From: JAIYCX01 sp044351785
GTDB taxonomy: Bacteria; Bdellovibrionota_C; UBA2361; SZUA-149; DAOLCO01
Assembly: GCA_044351785.1 (NCBI GenBank)
Contig: JBILFC010000019.1
Span: forward strand, 1 to 21,824
DNA: 21,824 nt
Reading direction: 5' to 3'
Part shown: one piece after another, positions 8,152-16,311 of the stretch
Layout of the letters: each line of letters opens with the position of its first letter
How positions within the stretch are numbered: the first letter of the stretch is position 1
Position numbers and translations under genes: made by a program
Notes under the pieces: model-generated
The model's input: the letters and a program-made list of their open reading frames with translations, nothing else
Told to the model about the DNA's origin: nothing
Database searches by the model: none

Positions 8152-8973
8152 ATGGAAGTAAAAATTCACCCAACTGCCATTGTCCATGCAGGAGCAGAAT
8201 TAGATAGTGGAGTAGAAGTTGGACCCTTCACTATCATTGGGCCTAATGTTAAGGTCGGTAAAGGATCTAAAATTCAGGCTCATGTGGTTCTTGATGGATA
8301 CACAACTCTGGGTGAAGAGAATCAACTTTTCCCTTTTTGTTCGATAGGTACAGCCCCCCAGGATTTAAAATTCAAGGGTGAAGCTAGTACATTAGTCTTT
8401 GGCGATAGAAATCGTATAAGGGAGTTTGTAACAATTCAACCTGGTACTGCCCATGGTACGATGGCTACTATTATAGGTAGTGATAACTTGTTTATGGCTA
8501 ATTCGCATGTAGGACACGACTGCAGAATTGGTAGTAGGAATGTTATTGCAAATACTGTAGCTCTTGCTGGACATGTGGAACTTGGTGACGGTGCAATTTT
8601 AGGTGGAATGGCGGGGATACATCAATTTACTAGAGTTGGATCTATGTCTTTAATCGGCGCAGGTGCTATGGTAAGTCTTGATGTGCCACCTTATTGTATT
8701 GCTCAAGGTGATAGAGCTAGTCTTCGTGGTCTAAATTTAATAGGCATGAAGAGAGCCGGCTTTACAATGGAAGATATTTCTTCAATTAAAAAGCTCTATA
8801 AAGGTATTTTTCTAAAGAGAGGCGGAATGAGGAAGAATATAGAAGAATTACCTGAGGATGTACTATCAAATGCTCGTGCAAAGACTATAGTAGAATTTGT
8901 CCTTAGTACATCTAGAGGCATTACCTTACCTTCAAAAGTAGGAGATGAAGGGGAGATCTCTTCGGACTCCTAG
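8152..8973 (+). CDS. lpxA: UDP-N-acetylglucosamine 3-O-acyltransferase LpxA
   Basis: First enzyme of lipid A synthesis, transferring a 3-hydroxyacyl chain from ACP to UDP-GlcNAc in the cytoplasm. The 273 residues show the left-handed parallel beta-helix built from hexapeptide repeats (about 5-185), followed by a helical C-terminal domain (about 195-265). IGTAPQDLKFKGE (65-77) and SHVGHDCRIGSRNVIAN (118-134) are the family motifs. His122 corresponds to the catalytic His125 of E. coli LpxA. Gly169, in LIGAGAM, aligns with E. coli Gly173, the residue reported to permit a C14 chain, so a long-chain preference is a reasonable guess. Translation starts one base after the fabZ stop. The end overlaps the longest form of the next open frame. 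Confidence 0.95.
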   Translation: MEVKIHPTAIVHAGAELDSGVEVGPFTIIGPNVKVGKGSKIQAHVVLDGYTTLGEENQLFPFCSIGTAPQDLKFKGEASTLVFGDRNRIREFVTIQPGTAHGTMATIIGSDNLFMANSHVGHDCRIGSRNVIANTVALAGHVELGDGAILGGMAGIHQFTRVGSMSLIGAGAMVSLDVPPYCIAQGDRASLRGLNLIGMKRAGFTMEDISSIKKLYKGIFLKRGGMRKNIEELPEDVLSNARAKTIVEFVLSTSRGITLPSKVGDEGEISSDS

Positions 8974-8983
8974 GAAATTATTT

Positions 8984-9898
8984 ATGCTTCTTAGGGCCTT
9001 GTTAAAAGTTTTAAGTATTTTTTTACCTAAGAGACTTCCCTCGAGTAAGCCTTATCCTGATTTATTATTTGATATCCCGCCCCAGTCTTCAATCGGGTTG
9101 ATCGCAGGGAATGGCCAGTTTCCAATAATGTTTGCAAAAAGAGCTAAGGCTTTAGGTCATAGCCTTTATTCTGTTTGTCATTTAAACGAGACAGATGAGG
9201 AATTGCTATCTTACTCAGAAGATAAAATTTGGATTAAGCTTGGAGAGCTTGGTAGAATTTTAGAGTTTTTTCAGAAATCCAAGGTTCAATATGTGGCCCT
9301 AGCTGGAGGTATAAGTAGGATTAAACATTTTGGAGATGTAAAGTTAGATGTGAAGGGATCATTATTAATTATGCGCCTTCGGTCTACAAAGGATGATGTA
9401 GTGATGCGGGGTATTGCAGAAGAAGTTGAAGCTTTAGGAATAAAGGTTATTCCATGTACTGCACTATCTCCAGAGTTAATAACTGAAGAGGGAATTCTTT
9501 CTGGTGGTAATTTAAGTTCAGAAGAGCAGGATGATGTTGAGGTAGGTATACGGGCAATTCGTGCTATGAGCGGGGAGGATATCGGGCAAACTGTTGTAGT
9601 TAGAGAAGGGATTGTGATTGCAGTTGAAGCAGTAGAGGGCACTAATAGAGCTATCCAGCGAGGCGGAGAATTAGCAAAGGGTAAATTAGTTGTTGTAAAA
9701 TGTGCTAAGCCTACTCAGGATATGAGATTCGATGTGCCAACAGCCGGCCCTGAAACAATAAGAATTTGTAAAGAAAGTGGCGTTTCAGTCCTAGCCTTGG
9801 AAGCTGGCAGAAGTATTATAATGGATAAAGAACAGTTTTTTAAAGATGCTGTGGAAAGTGGTATTAGGGTTGTTGGAATTCCATCATTGGTGAATTAA
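8984..9898 (+). CDS. lpxI: UDP-2,3-diacylglucosamine pyrophosphatase LpxI
   Basis: Cleaves UDP-2,3-diacylglucosamine to lipid X and UMP, the step done by LpxH in E. coli. I take the ATG at 8984 because TAGGA lies eight bases upstream; an in-frame ATG at 8945 inside lpxA would add 13 residues but has AGGAG directly abutting it. From 8984 the protein has 304 residues. An N-terminal domain begins IGLIAGNGQFP (37-47). The C-terminal domain contains VEAVEGTN (215-222) and DMRFDVPTAGPETI (246-259), the conserved segment that supplies acidic metal-binding residues in Caulobacter LpxI. The roughly 36 residues before the first domain are extra: a hydrophobic and basic stretch (MLLRALLKVLSIFLPKRL) that could bind the membrane. 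Despite this LpxI-type gene, lpxB does not follow. Confidence 0.92.
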   Translation: MLLRALLKVLSIFLPKRLPSSKPYPDLLFDIPPQSSIGLIAGNGQFPIMFAKRAKALGHSLYSVCHLNETDEELLSYSEDKIWIKLGELGRILEFFQKSKVQYVALAGGISRIKHFGDVKLDVKGSLLIMRLRSTKDDVVMRGIAEEVEALGIKVIPCTALSPELITEEGILSGGNLSSEEQDDVEVGIRAIRAMSGEDIGQTVVVREGIVIAVEAVEGTNRAIQRGGELAKGKLVVVKCAKPTQDMRFDVPTAGPETIRICKESGVSVLALEAGRSIIMDKEQFFKDAVESGIRVVGIPSLVN

Positions 9899-9919
9899 AT
9901 CTTTTATAGAAAAAAACTA

Positions 9920-9949
9920 TTGTCCAAGGATTTGCAATAAGGGTAATAT
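9920..9949 (+). promoter_or_regulatory. Possible promoter of the exporter operon
   Basis: TTGTCC (9920-9925) and TAATAT (9944-9949) are 18 bases apart and sit about 30 bases before the exporter ATPase start. Each matches four of six consensus positions. The preceding run of A bases (about 9910-9916) could help. No convincing terminator for the lpxI operon was seen in the gap, so readthrough is also possible. Confidence 0.3.
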
Positions 9950-9978
9950 ATCCAACATTAACAATCTCGAGCTTATTG

Positions 9979-11640
9979 ATGCATAAATCTGGTGATAAAC
10001 ACTCAAAGAATCCTTTGTCTCTATTATGGGAGTTTCTAACATCGGAGCATAAGGAGCTGGGAGTTATCTTTACTTACGAAATAGGAGTTGGAGTTCTTTC
10101 TCTCGTAATACCAATAGGTGTTCAAACTGTTGTAAATACAATAGCCTTTACTCAGCTTGTACAACCTGTAGTTTTTTTAGCAGTAGCTGTGCTCTTAGGT
10201 CAGATAGTCGCAGCAATTTTAAAAATTTTACAAGTTATTATAGTCGAGAAACTACAACAGAGGGTATTTTCTTATGTAGGCTTGGAGTTAGCTTATAGAA
10301 TTCCAAGAATGATCAGAACACATGACTTAAAATACCCTGAGCTTGTAAATCGATTTTTTGATGTAATTACAATACAGAAAAGTATTTCTTCTTTATTTAT
10401 TGAAGGAATTGCCTTGGTATTGCAGATGTTAATAGGACTGATACTATTGGCATTTTACCATCCAGTGCTCCTTGCTTTTGATATAGTTTTAGTGCTTGCG
10501 ATTTTCATAGTGTTGTTCTTGTTCGGAAGAGGCGCAGTAGATTCTAGTATTAACGAATCAATAGAAAAGTATAAGTTCGTCGCTTGGTTGGAGGAAGTTG
10601 CAGAAAAAAGTGTTACATTTGGATCTCGGTCAGCTAGGTATTATGCCTTAGAAAGAGCGAATGATTTTATTGTTCAGTACTTAGATGCTAGACAGACTCA
10701 CTTTAGAATTGTTATGAGGCAAGTAATAGGATTCTTAAGCCTACAAGCAGTAGCTAATGCCACCTTGTTAATATTAGGAGTTTGGTTAATTACTAAGAAT
10801 CAACTTAGTATTGGTCAGCTTGTTGCGGCGGAGATTGTCGTATCAACCGTTTTATATTCATTGGCTAGAACAAGAAAGCACCTAGATTCCTATTATGATT
10901 TGTGTGCAGCTCTTGATAAGGTAGGATCACTTCTAGAGCAGCCATTGGAGGAGATGGGAGTTGAAGCATTAGATTGTAGTGGCCCGATAGCAATTGAGCT
11001 TAAGAATGTTACATACTCCTATACTGACACTTCAATTACTTTAGGACCAATAGATTTGGCAATTAAGCCAGGGTTGAAGTTGGCAATCCACGGGGCTAAT
11101 GGGTCAGGGAAAAGTACGTTAGTGGATTTACTCTTTGGACTTAAAAAGCCTTCTAGTGGTGTTATAACAATTGATAATGAAGATATGAGAAGATTGTCTC
11201 TTGAGTCTTTAAGGGAGAAGGTGTCTCTATTAAGAGGCATAGAGATTGTTCAAGGAAGTATAATTAAAAACGTACGACTCGGCAGACCTGCCGCAACTCC
11301 AGAAGAAGTGCGTGATGTTCTCACTAAAATGGGGTTATTAGATGAGATTTTAGATTTACCTCAAGGTTTGGATACTGAGTTATCAGCCAGTGGTTCTCCC
11401 TTATCTGTTTCGCAAGCCAAACGATTGATGATCGCAAGGATTCTTGTGAATAATCCTTCTTTAATTTTAATTGATGAAACACTTGATAGCCTTGATGATG
11501 AAGCGAAGACTCTGGCAATTGATGCATTATTTTCTAAGGACTCACCTTGGACAATAATGGTTACTTCAACTCATCCGGAGATTGAAGATAAATGTGATGC
11601 AATTCTTAATTTAGATGTCATTAAGAGAGGAGTACAATAA
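9979..11640 (+). CDS. ABC exporter (membrane plus ATPase domains), unusual motifs
   Basis: Inner-membrane half-transporter of a three-part exporter, 553 residues from the ATG at 9979 (a TTG at 9976 is also in frame). Helices cluster in about 30-305, with EKLQQRVFSYVGLELAYRIPR (90-110) and NRFFDVITIQKS (124-135) recalling a family found beside HlyD- and TolC-like genes. There is no N-terminal C39 peptidase domain. The ATPase domain (about 335-553) has a normal Walker A GANGSGKST (372-380), Walker B LILID plus Glu500, and His532. The signature reads LSVSQ (475-479) instead of LSGGQ. Arg419 stands where the Q-loop Gln is expected. The neighbours suggest export of a peptide, small protein or small molecule across both membranes. 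The substrate is unknown and no candidate substrate gene is adjacent. Confidence 0.85.
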   Translation: MHKSGDKHSKNPLSLLWEFLTSEHKELGVIFTYEIGVGVLSLVIPIGVQTVVNTIAFTQLVQPVVFLAVAVLLGQIVAAILKILQVIIVEKLQQRVFSYVGLELAYRIPRMIRTHDLKYPELVNRFFDVITIQKSISSLFIEGIALVLQMLIGLILLAFYHPVLLAFDIVLVLAIFIVLFLFGRGAVDSSINESIEKYKFVAWLEEVAEKSVTFGSRSARYYALERANDFIVQYLDARQTHFRIVMRQVIGFLSLQAVANATLLILGVWLITKNQLSIGQLVAAEIVVSTVLYSLARTRKHLDSYYDLCAALDKVGSLLEQPLEEMGVEALDCSGPIAIELKNVTYSYTDTSITLGPIDLAIKPGLKLAIHGANGSGKSTLVDLLFGLKKPSSGVITIDNEDMRRLSLESLREKVSLLRGIEIVQGSIIKNVRLGRPAATPEEVRDVLTKMGLLDEILDLPQGLDTELSASGSPLSVSQAKRLMIARILVNNPSLILIDETLDSLDDEAKTLAIDALFSKDSPWTIMVTSTHPEIEDKCDAILNLDVIKRGVQ

Positions 11641-12731
11641 TGCCATTCTTAAGAAAGGATTATAACGTATTAAATAGGTATCGTAGGTTCTCTGCAATAA
11701 GGCGGGTGAGACCGATTAGAAATTATCGAAATTATTTCTTGTTTTTTTGGGGTTTAATCGGCGGTGGTTTCGTTGCGTTTTTATTACTACCTTGGCAACA
11801 AACTGTAGTTGGAAGTGGTAGGGTAATTGCTTATAGTCCGAATGAAAGAAGACAAGAAATAAGTGCTCCGATTGATGGCCGAGTGCTTAGGTGGGATGTC
11901 TTAGAAGGCTCTAGAGTGAAGAAAGGTGAACCCATAGTTGAGTTGGTAGATAATGATCCAGATATCGTTTCTAGACTTAATTATGAAAAGGAAGCTGTAG
12001 AGAGGCGTCTTGAAGCAACTAAGCAAGGCACTGAAACAGCTAAAAAGAATGTTGTAAGGCAAGAAGCGTTATTTGAGAAGGGCTTGAGTTCCCCGCTTGG
12101 AGTTGAGAATGCTCGTCTCAATTTAAATAAGTACCTAGTTGATGAAGCGAATGCCTCGGCGGAGTTATCACGGATACAAGTAAAACTTGCTAGACAACTT
12201 ACTCAAGCGGTAAATGCTCCTATGGATGGTACAATTCTTAGGTTAGTTGCTGGACAGGGAGGTCAGCTTGTTAAGCAAGGAGAACTTCTTGCTATTCTTG
12301 TTCCTAATACAGATTCAAGAGCTGTCGAGTTATGGGTGGATGGACGGGATATGCCATTACTTTCTAAGGGTAGACACGTAAGACTACAATTTGAAGGTTG
12401 GCCGGCCTTACAATTTAGTGGTTGGCCAAGTGTTGCCGTAGGGACATTCGGAGGGACTGTTGCATTCGTAGATCCTGCCGATGACGGTATGGGTAAGTTT
12501 AGAACTTTAATTTTTAAAGATGAAAATGTTAACTGGCCAGATCCTAATTTTTTAAGTCAGGGGGTTCGTGTTAAAGGGTGGGTTTTACTTGATCAAGTTA
12601 AGGTCGGTTTCGAGTTATGGCGACTTTTTAATGGTTTCCCGCCTTCTCTTAGAAATTATGAGCCTGAAAAAGCTAAGAATAAGTATGAAAGTTCAAAGCC
12701 AATTTCTACAGAAGAGAGTAAGGATAAATAA
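11640..12731 (+). CDS. Membrane-fusion (HlyD-like) adaptor of the exporter
   Basis: Periplasmic adaptor linking the ABC exporter to the TolC-like channel. The 363 residues start with a basic cytoplasmic tail, then one membrane helix (about 33-51). The first half of a lipoyl-like domain follows (ISAPIDGRVLRWDVLEGSRVKKGEPI, 74-99). A rather short helical hairpin (about 108-188) comes next, then the second lipoyl half (NAPMDGTILRLVAGQGGQLVKQGE, 192-215) and a beta-barrel region. FEGWPALQFSGWPSVAVGTFGG (251-272) repeats a GWP motif that I recall from this adaptor family. The C-terminal 30 residues are polar and Lys-rich. The start codon shares a base with the stop of the ATPase gene (TAATG), so the two are translationally coupled. 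Confidence 0.87.
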   Translation: MPFLRKDYNVLNRYRRFSAIRRVRPIRNYRNYFLFFWGLIGGGFVAFLLLPWQQTVVGSGRVIAYSPNERRQEISAPIDGRVLRWDVLEGSRVKKGEPIVELVDNDPDIVSRLNYEKEAVERRLEATKQGTETAKKNVVRQEALFEKGLSSPLGVENARLNLNKYLVDEANASAELSRIQVKLARQLTQAVNAPMDGTILRLVAGQGGQLVKQGELLAILVPNTDSRAVELWVDGRDMPLLSKGRHVRLQFEGWPALQFSGWPSVAVGTFGGTVAFVDPADDGMGKFRTLIFKDENVNWPDPNFLSQGVRVKGWVLLDQVKVGFELWRLFNGFPPSLRNYEPEKAKNKYESSKPISTEESKDK

Positions 12732-12739
12732 AAGTATAA

Positions 12740-14128
12740 ATGAAGACCGCTTACTCTACTCTCTTGATATTATTTTTAGTTCAGAATTTATGTACTACTA
12801 ATATTCTTGCCGATAACGAGACTAGATTAGAATCAGTAATTGGTATTGTAAATGAAAGATTTCCAGTGCTTCTTGGCGCTGAGCAGGAGAGGGATAAGGC
12901 AGAGGGAGAGAAGAGGTCTGCACTTGGTGAATTCGATATTAAATGGAAGAATAAGGCTACAATTGTACCCAGAGGCTATTATGAAACTTCTAGATTTGAT
13001 TCTTTAGTAGAGAAACCTACGTCATTATGGGGATTGAATTTGTATGGTGGTTATCGGCAGGGAGATAATGATTTCCCAGTTTATGATGGTAAGTACGAAA
13101 CTCTTCCCAAGGGAGAGTTGAGGGCAGGATTCCAATTACCTATTTTTAGAGATGGAGAGATTGACGAGAGAAGGGCAGGTCTTAAGGTGGCAGAGCTTGG
13201 TGTAGATGTGGCATCGATTGGGATAGAAGCAAAGAGAATAGAGGTCGTAAATAAAGCAAGTCAGCGTTATTGGTACTGGTTAGGGGCGGGTAAGGAATTT
13301 TCGATCATGGAAGAATTATTAGGGATAGCTAAAGAAAGGCTTGCTGGAATTGAGGAAAGAGTTAAGCATGGTGATTTACCCGAGTTCGAGCTAAAGGATA
13401 ATAATAGAACAATACTTCAAAGAGAAACTCAATTAATAAAAGCTGAAAGATCATTTCAGAATGCGAGTATTGAGCTTGGCGTGTTTGTCGGTGAAGACAC
13501 AGATCTTTTATTAAGAGGTAAGTTACCTAAAGTGATTCCTCCTGTTGGTCCTAAAGAAGTTCAAACGGAGGCAGAATTAGTAGATTCAGCATTATTAAAG
13601 CGTCCAGAGTTAAGAGCTATTAAGATTATTCAAACTCAACTCGAGACAGACCTTAAGTTAGCTAAAAATCAAACAGATCCTAAGCTTGATTTAATGTTTG
13701 AAGTATCTAAGGATTTAGGTGATGGTGACAAGACAAAGGAGCCTACAGAGCTAGAGTCAGGAGTCTTATTAGAGGTCCCGCTTCAGGTTAGAAAAGCAGA
13801 AGGTAAAATAGCAAGCACAGAAGCTAAATTAAGAAAGCTAGAACAAGAAGTTTCTTTTTATAAAAGAAGAATTCAGGCTGATATAAAAGATGCAATATCA
13901 GCACTTGATAATGCTAGAGATCAGATTGTGATTGTTCGAAAAGAGTTAGCTTTCGCAAAAGAGTTGGAAGCGGGAGAAAGAACAAGGTTCCAAGCAGGGG
14001 AGAGCTCTATATTCATTGTAAACTTAAGAGAACAAGCAACTGCTGATACCGCCGTTAAAGAGGTCGAAGCCCTTCAAGAGTATCATATTGCAGAAGCTAA
14101 TTTAAAAGCAGCTCTAGGGGAATATTAG
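12740..14128 (+). CDS. TolC-family outer membrane channel protein
   Basis: Outer-membrane efflux component that completes the exporter. It has 462 residues with a signal peptide ending near Ala24 (NILA-DN). The mature protein is rich in long charged helices arranged in two repeats, as in TolC: about 145-250 and 355-460. LPEFELKDNNRTILQRETQLIKAERSFQNA (213-242) and ERTRFQAGESSIFIVNLREQ (413-432) are family-typical helix segments. A Cys at 18 lies within the signal region but not in a proper lipobox, so it is probably not a lipoprotein. The gene follows the adaptor by eight bases. Its last four bases overlap the end of the convergent FadJ-like gene, leaving no room for a conventional terminator. 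Confidence 0.85.
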   Translation: MKTAYSTLLILFLVQNLCTTNILADNETRLESVIGIVNERFPVLLGAEQERDKAEGEKRSALGEFDIKWKNKATIVPRGYYETSRFDSLVEKPTSLWGLNLYGGYRQGDNDFPVYDGKYETLPKGELRAGFQLPIFRDGEIDERRAGLKVAELGVDVASIGIEAKRIEVVNKASQRYWYWLGAGKEFSIMEELLGIAKERLAGIEERVKHGDLPEFELKDNNRTILQRETQLIKAERSFQNASIELGVFVGEDTDLLLRGKLPKVIPPVGPKEVQTEAELVDSALLKRPELRAIKIIQTQLETDLKLAKNQTDPKLDLMFEVSKDLGDGDKTKEPTELESGVLLEVPLQVRKAEGKIASTEAKLRKLEQEVSFYKRRIQADIKDAISALDNARDQIVIVRKELAFAKELEAGERTRFQAGESSIFIVNLREQATADTAVKEVEALQEYHIAEANLKAALGEY

Positions 14129-16263
14129 AGATTAAAATCTTTACGATTTATTTCTAAGTTAAACCTCGGCCCTTTAGACTTAAGTGAATCAATCTTATTC
14201 AATACATTCTTAAATCCTACAGTCTTAGTAAAGTGCATTATGCCACCTCTAAATGCAGGGAAACCGAAGCCCATAACTGAAGCTAGATCAATCTGACCTA
14301 GTGCGTCAGGACTCTTAGCGCCAGCAACTTCTTCATCATAGCATCGGATGGCTTCAGCAATCATGCTAAGAAGTAATCTATCTAAAATTTCTTCTGAGGA
14401 TATAGGTGATTGACCACTAACCTTTACCCCTAGAGATTGAAGTTCTGTTAGGTTTGGTGAAGAATCTTTACCTTCATGAGTATAGAAGCCTTTTTTATTT
14501 TTTCTACCTAAAAATCCTTTCGTAACGAGTTGACTTGCTATATCAGAGCCTTTCATTCTTTCCCCGTATGCTGAAGAAAGAACCGATTCTACCTTAAGGG
14601 CAATATCAAGACCTACTTCATCAATTAACCTAAATGGTCCCATCGGGAATCCAAAGTCAGTAACAACTTTTTCAATTGAAGTTAAAGGAACCCCTTCCTT
14701 AAGAAGAACACCTGCTTCTAGTAAGAAGGGAGTAAGAATTCTATTTACTAAAAATCCAGGAACATCTTCAACAATTACTGGGAACTTACCAAGCTTCGCA
14801 GCTAGTGCACTAGCTCTAATAAGTGTTCTATCATCTGTGTCATTAGTCCGAATAATTTCAACTAAAGGCATTTTTTCTACGGGATTAAAGAAGTGGATAC
14901 CAATCCCTCTTTTCCCTATTTCTAGATTAGCGAATACATCACTTAGTTTTAAAGATGATGTATTCGAAGCTAGGATTGCTGAGCTTGAAACTTGTGCTTC
15001 AAGATCATTAAGAAGTTTTTGCTTAATTCCAAGATCTTCAACGATTGCTTCTACTACTAGTTCAGCATCTTTAAGACTAGTGACTGAATCAGAAACTTTT
15101 AGGAGTGAAAATATTTTAGCCTTATCTCCTTCTTTTATAGATCTAGTTTTATCTATGAAACTTTTAACATGTTCTGAAGTTGCTTCTCTTTGATCTTTAC
15201 TCAGATCTACAACTGTTGTTTCGATCCCAGATTTTACACTTAATGAAGCCATACCGCGCCCCATTATCCCACCACCTACGATTCCTAATTTGCTAATAGC
15301 TTCATTAGGATATTTTTTTACAATTTTCTGAGATGCTTCAGTGAGAAAGAATAGATGTACTAGGCTTTTAGATTCTTTAGTGACTATTAAATCTCCAAGT
15401 GCCTGAGCTTCCAGTTCCAATCCTTTTTTAAGAGGCATTGAAAGACCCTTTGTGGCAATTTCAATGGACTTAGTGATCGCAGGATAATGTCCTTTGGTTT
15501 TCTTGTAGCTTTCAGCTTCAGCCTTCTTTCTTGTCAGTAGCCTTCCTACGGGATTAAATGTGAGTAGTTTGTCTTTTAATGGAAGTTCTTTTGCTTTTGC
15601 CTTGCCCTTTTTAGTTAGGATGTCAGCAGCCTTAAGAAGTTCTTGTCTAAGATATTTCTCAATGTCTGATTTATTTTCTGGTAGTTTTATAGTCTCATCA
15701 ATAAGATTTATTTTCTTAGCTTGAGAGTATGAGATAACTTTACCTTCAAGAATAATACCTAGCGCTTGGGGTAAGCCAATTAATTTAGGAAGTCTTTGTG
15801 TTCCTCCGAATCCAGGTAATATGCCAAGCTTAGTTTCAGGTAGTCCAATTTTAGAGGACTTATCTTCTGTCATTATTCTGTAATCACAAGCAAGAGCTAG
15901 TTCACAACCTCCACCTACGCATACTCCGTGGATGCAAGCGATACTAGGGATTGGAAGATCAGAAATTAAATTAAAAATTCTTTGACCTTGTTCCGCAAGC
16001 TTCAAGCCTTCTTTAGGATCTGTAACATTTTCGATGGCATGGATATCCGCACCTACACAAAATCCCATAGAGAGAGGACTAATAATCACTAGACCTTTAA
16101 TCTGAGGATTCCTCTTTTCAATATCAGTAAATTCTTTAAGCTTACTTTCAAGCTGAATCATTCTTTCTTGATGGAGAATGATGGCCTTTTCTTTGGCATT
16201 ACCTAGAGTTAAGACATAAATTGGGCCGTTAGGGGATAGGTTAACTAATTCTTCTTTAGACAT
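14125..16263 (-). CDS. fadJ: Enoyl-CoA hydratase / 3-hydroxyacyl-CoA dehydrogenase, FadJ-like
   Basis: Bifunctional beta-oxidation enzyme catalysing hydration of 2-enoyl-CoA and NAD-dependent oxidation of 3-hydroxyacyl-CoA. At 712 residues it matches FadJ/FadB. The crotonase domain (about 10-200) has GADIHAIENV (71-80), CVGGGCELALACDYR (115-129) and GLPETKLGILPGFGGTQR (140-157), with catalytic Glu121 and Glu143. Their 22-residue spacing is that of FadJ rather than FadB. A linker to about 320 leads to the dehydrogenase, with nucleotide motif GGGIMGRG (330-337), HFFNPV holding catalytic His457, Glu469, and VEDVPGFLVNRIL (498-510). The expected partner thiolase gene is not in the window. It follows pdxT on the same strand by 48 bases and shows no clear Shine-Dalgarno sequence. 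Its place behind B6 genes is odd. Confidence 0.92.
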   Translation of the reverse strand: MSKEELVNLSPNGPIYVLTLGNAKEKAIILHQERMIQLESKLKEFTDIEKRNPQIKGLVIISPLSMGFCVGADIHAIENVTDPKEGLKLAEQGQRIFNLISDLPIPSIACIHGVCVGGGCELALACDYRIMTEDKSSKIGLPETKLGILPGFGGTQRLPKLIGLPQALGIILEGKVISYSQAKKINLIDETIKLPENKSDIEKYLRQELLKAADILTKKGKAKAKELPLKDKLLTFNPVGRLLTRKKAEAESYKKTKGHYPAITKSIEIATKGLSMPLKKGLELEAQALGDLIVTKESKSLVHLFFLTEASQKIVKKYPNEAISKLGIVGGGIMGRGMASLSVKSGIETTVVDLSKDQREATSEHVKSFIDKTRSIKEGDKAKIFSLLKVSDSVTSLKDAELVVEAIVEDLGIKQKLLNDLEAQVSSSAILASNTSSLKLSDVFANLEIGKRGIGIHFFNPVEKMPLVEIIRTNDTDDRTLIRASALAAKLGKFPVIVEDVPGFLVNRILTPFLLEAGVLLKEGVPLTSIEKVVTDFGFPMGPFRLIDEVGLDIALKVESVLSSAYGERMKGSDIASQLVTKGFLGRKNKKGFYTHEGKDSSPNLTELQSLGVKVSGQSPISSEEILDRLLLSMIAEAIRCYDEEVAGAKSPDALGQIDLASVMGFGFPAFRGGIMHFTKTVGFKNVLNKIDSLKSKGPRFNLEINRKDFNL

Positions 16264-16311
16264 AAATATTTAACAATGAAAGTGAGGTTTAGGACCCTCT
16301 ACAGCATTGAA

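Noticed and set aside
7754..8173. 139-codon open frame opposite fabZ
   Set aside because: It is a shadow of a strongly conserved fabZ with an intact active site. Its product has no recognisable motif and is biased to Ser/Thr/Pro, as expected of an antisense frame.
9286..9642. 118-codon open frame opposite lpxI
   Set aside because: It lies wholly within lpxI on the other strand and is rich in Ser, Thr and Ile, with no family motif and no ribosome site.
12791..12800. TolC-like protein as a lipoprotein through Cys18
   Set aside because: The residues before the Cys (QNL) do not form a lipobox, and a normal signal peptidase I site follows at NILA-DN.
12568..12801. 77-codon frame overlapping the end of the adaptor gene and the start of the TolC-like gene
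   Set aside because: It is out of frame with two well-supported genes and has no ribosome site or recognisable product.
14837..15193. 118-codon open frame opposite the FadJ-like gene
   Set aside because: It lies within the dehydrogenase domain of a well-supported gene. Its sequence is low-complexity Ser/Leu.
16284..16299. Inverted repeat GAGG...CCTC between pdxT and the FadJ-like gene as a terminator
   Set aside because: Only four outer pairs with a mismatch inside, and no T-run on the transcribed strand. Not enough to split the operon.
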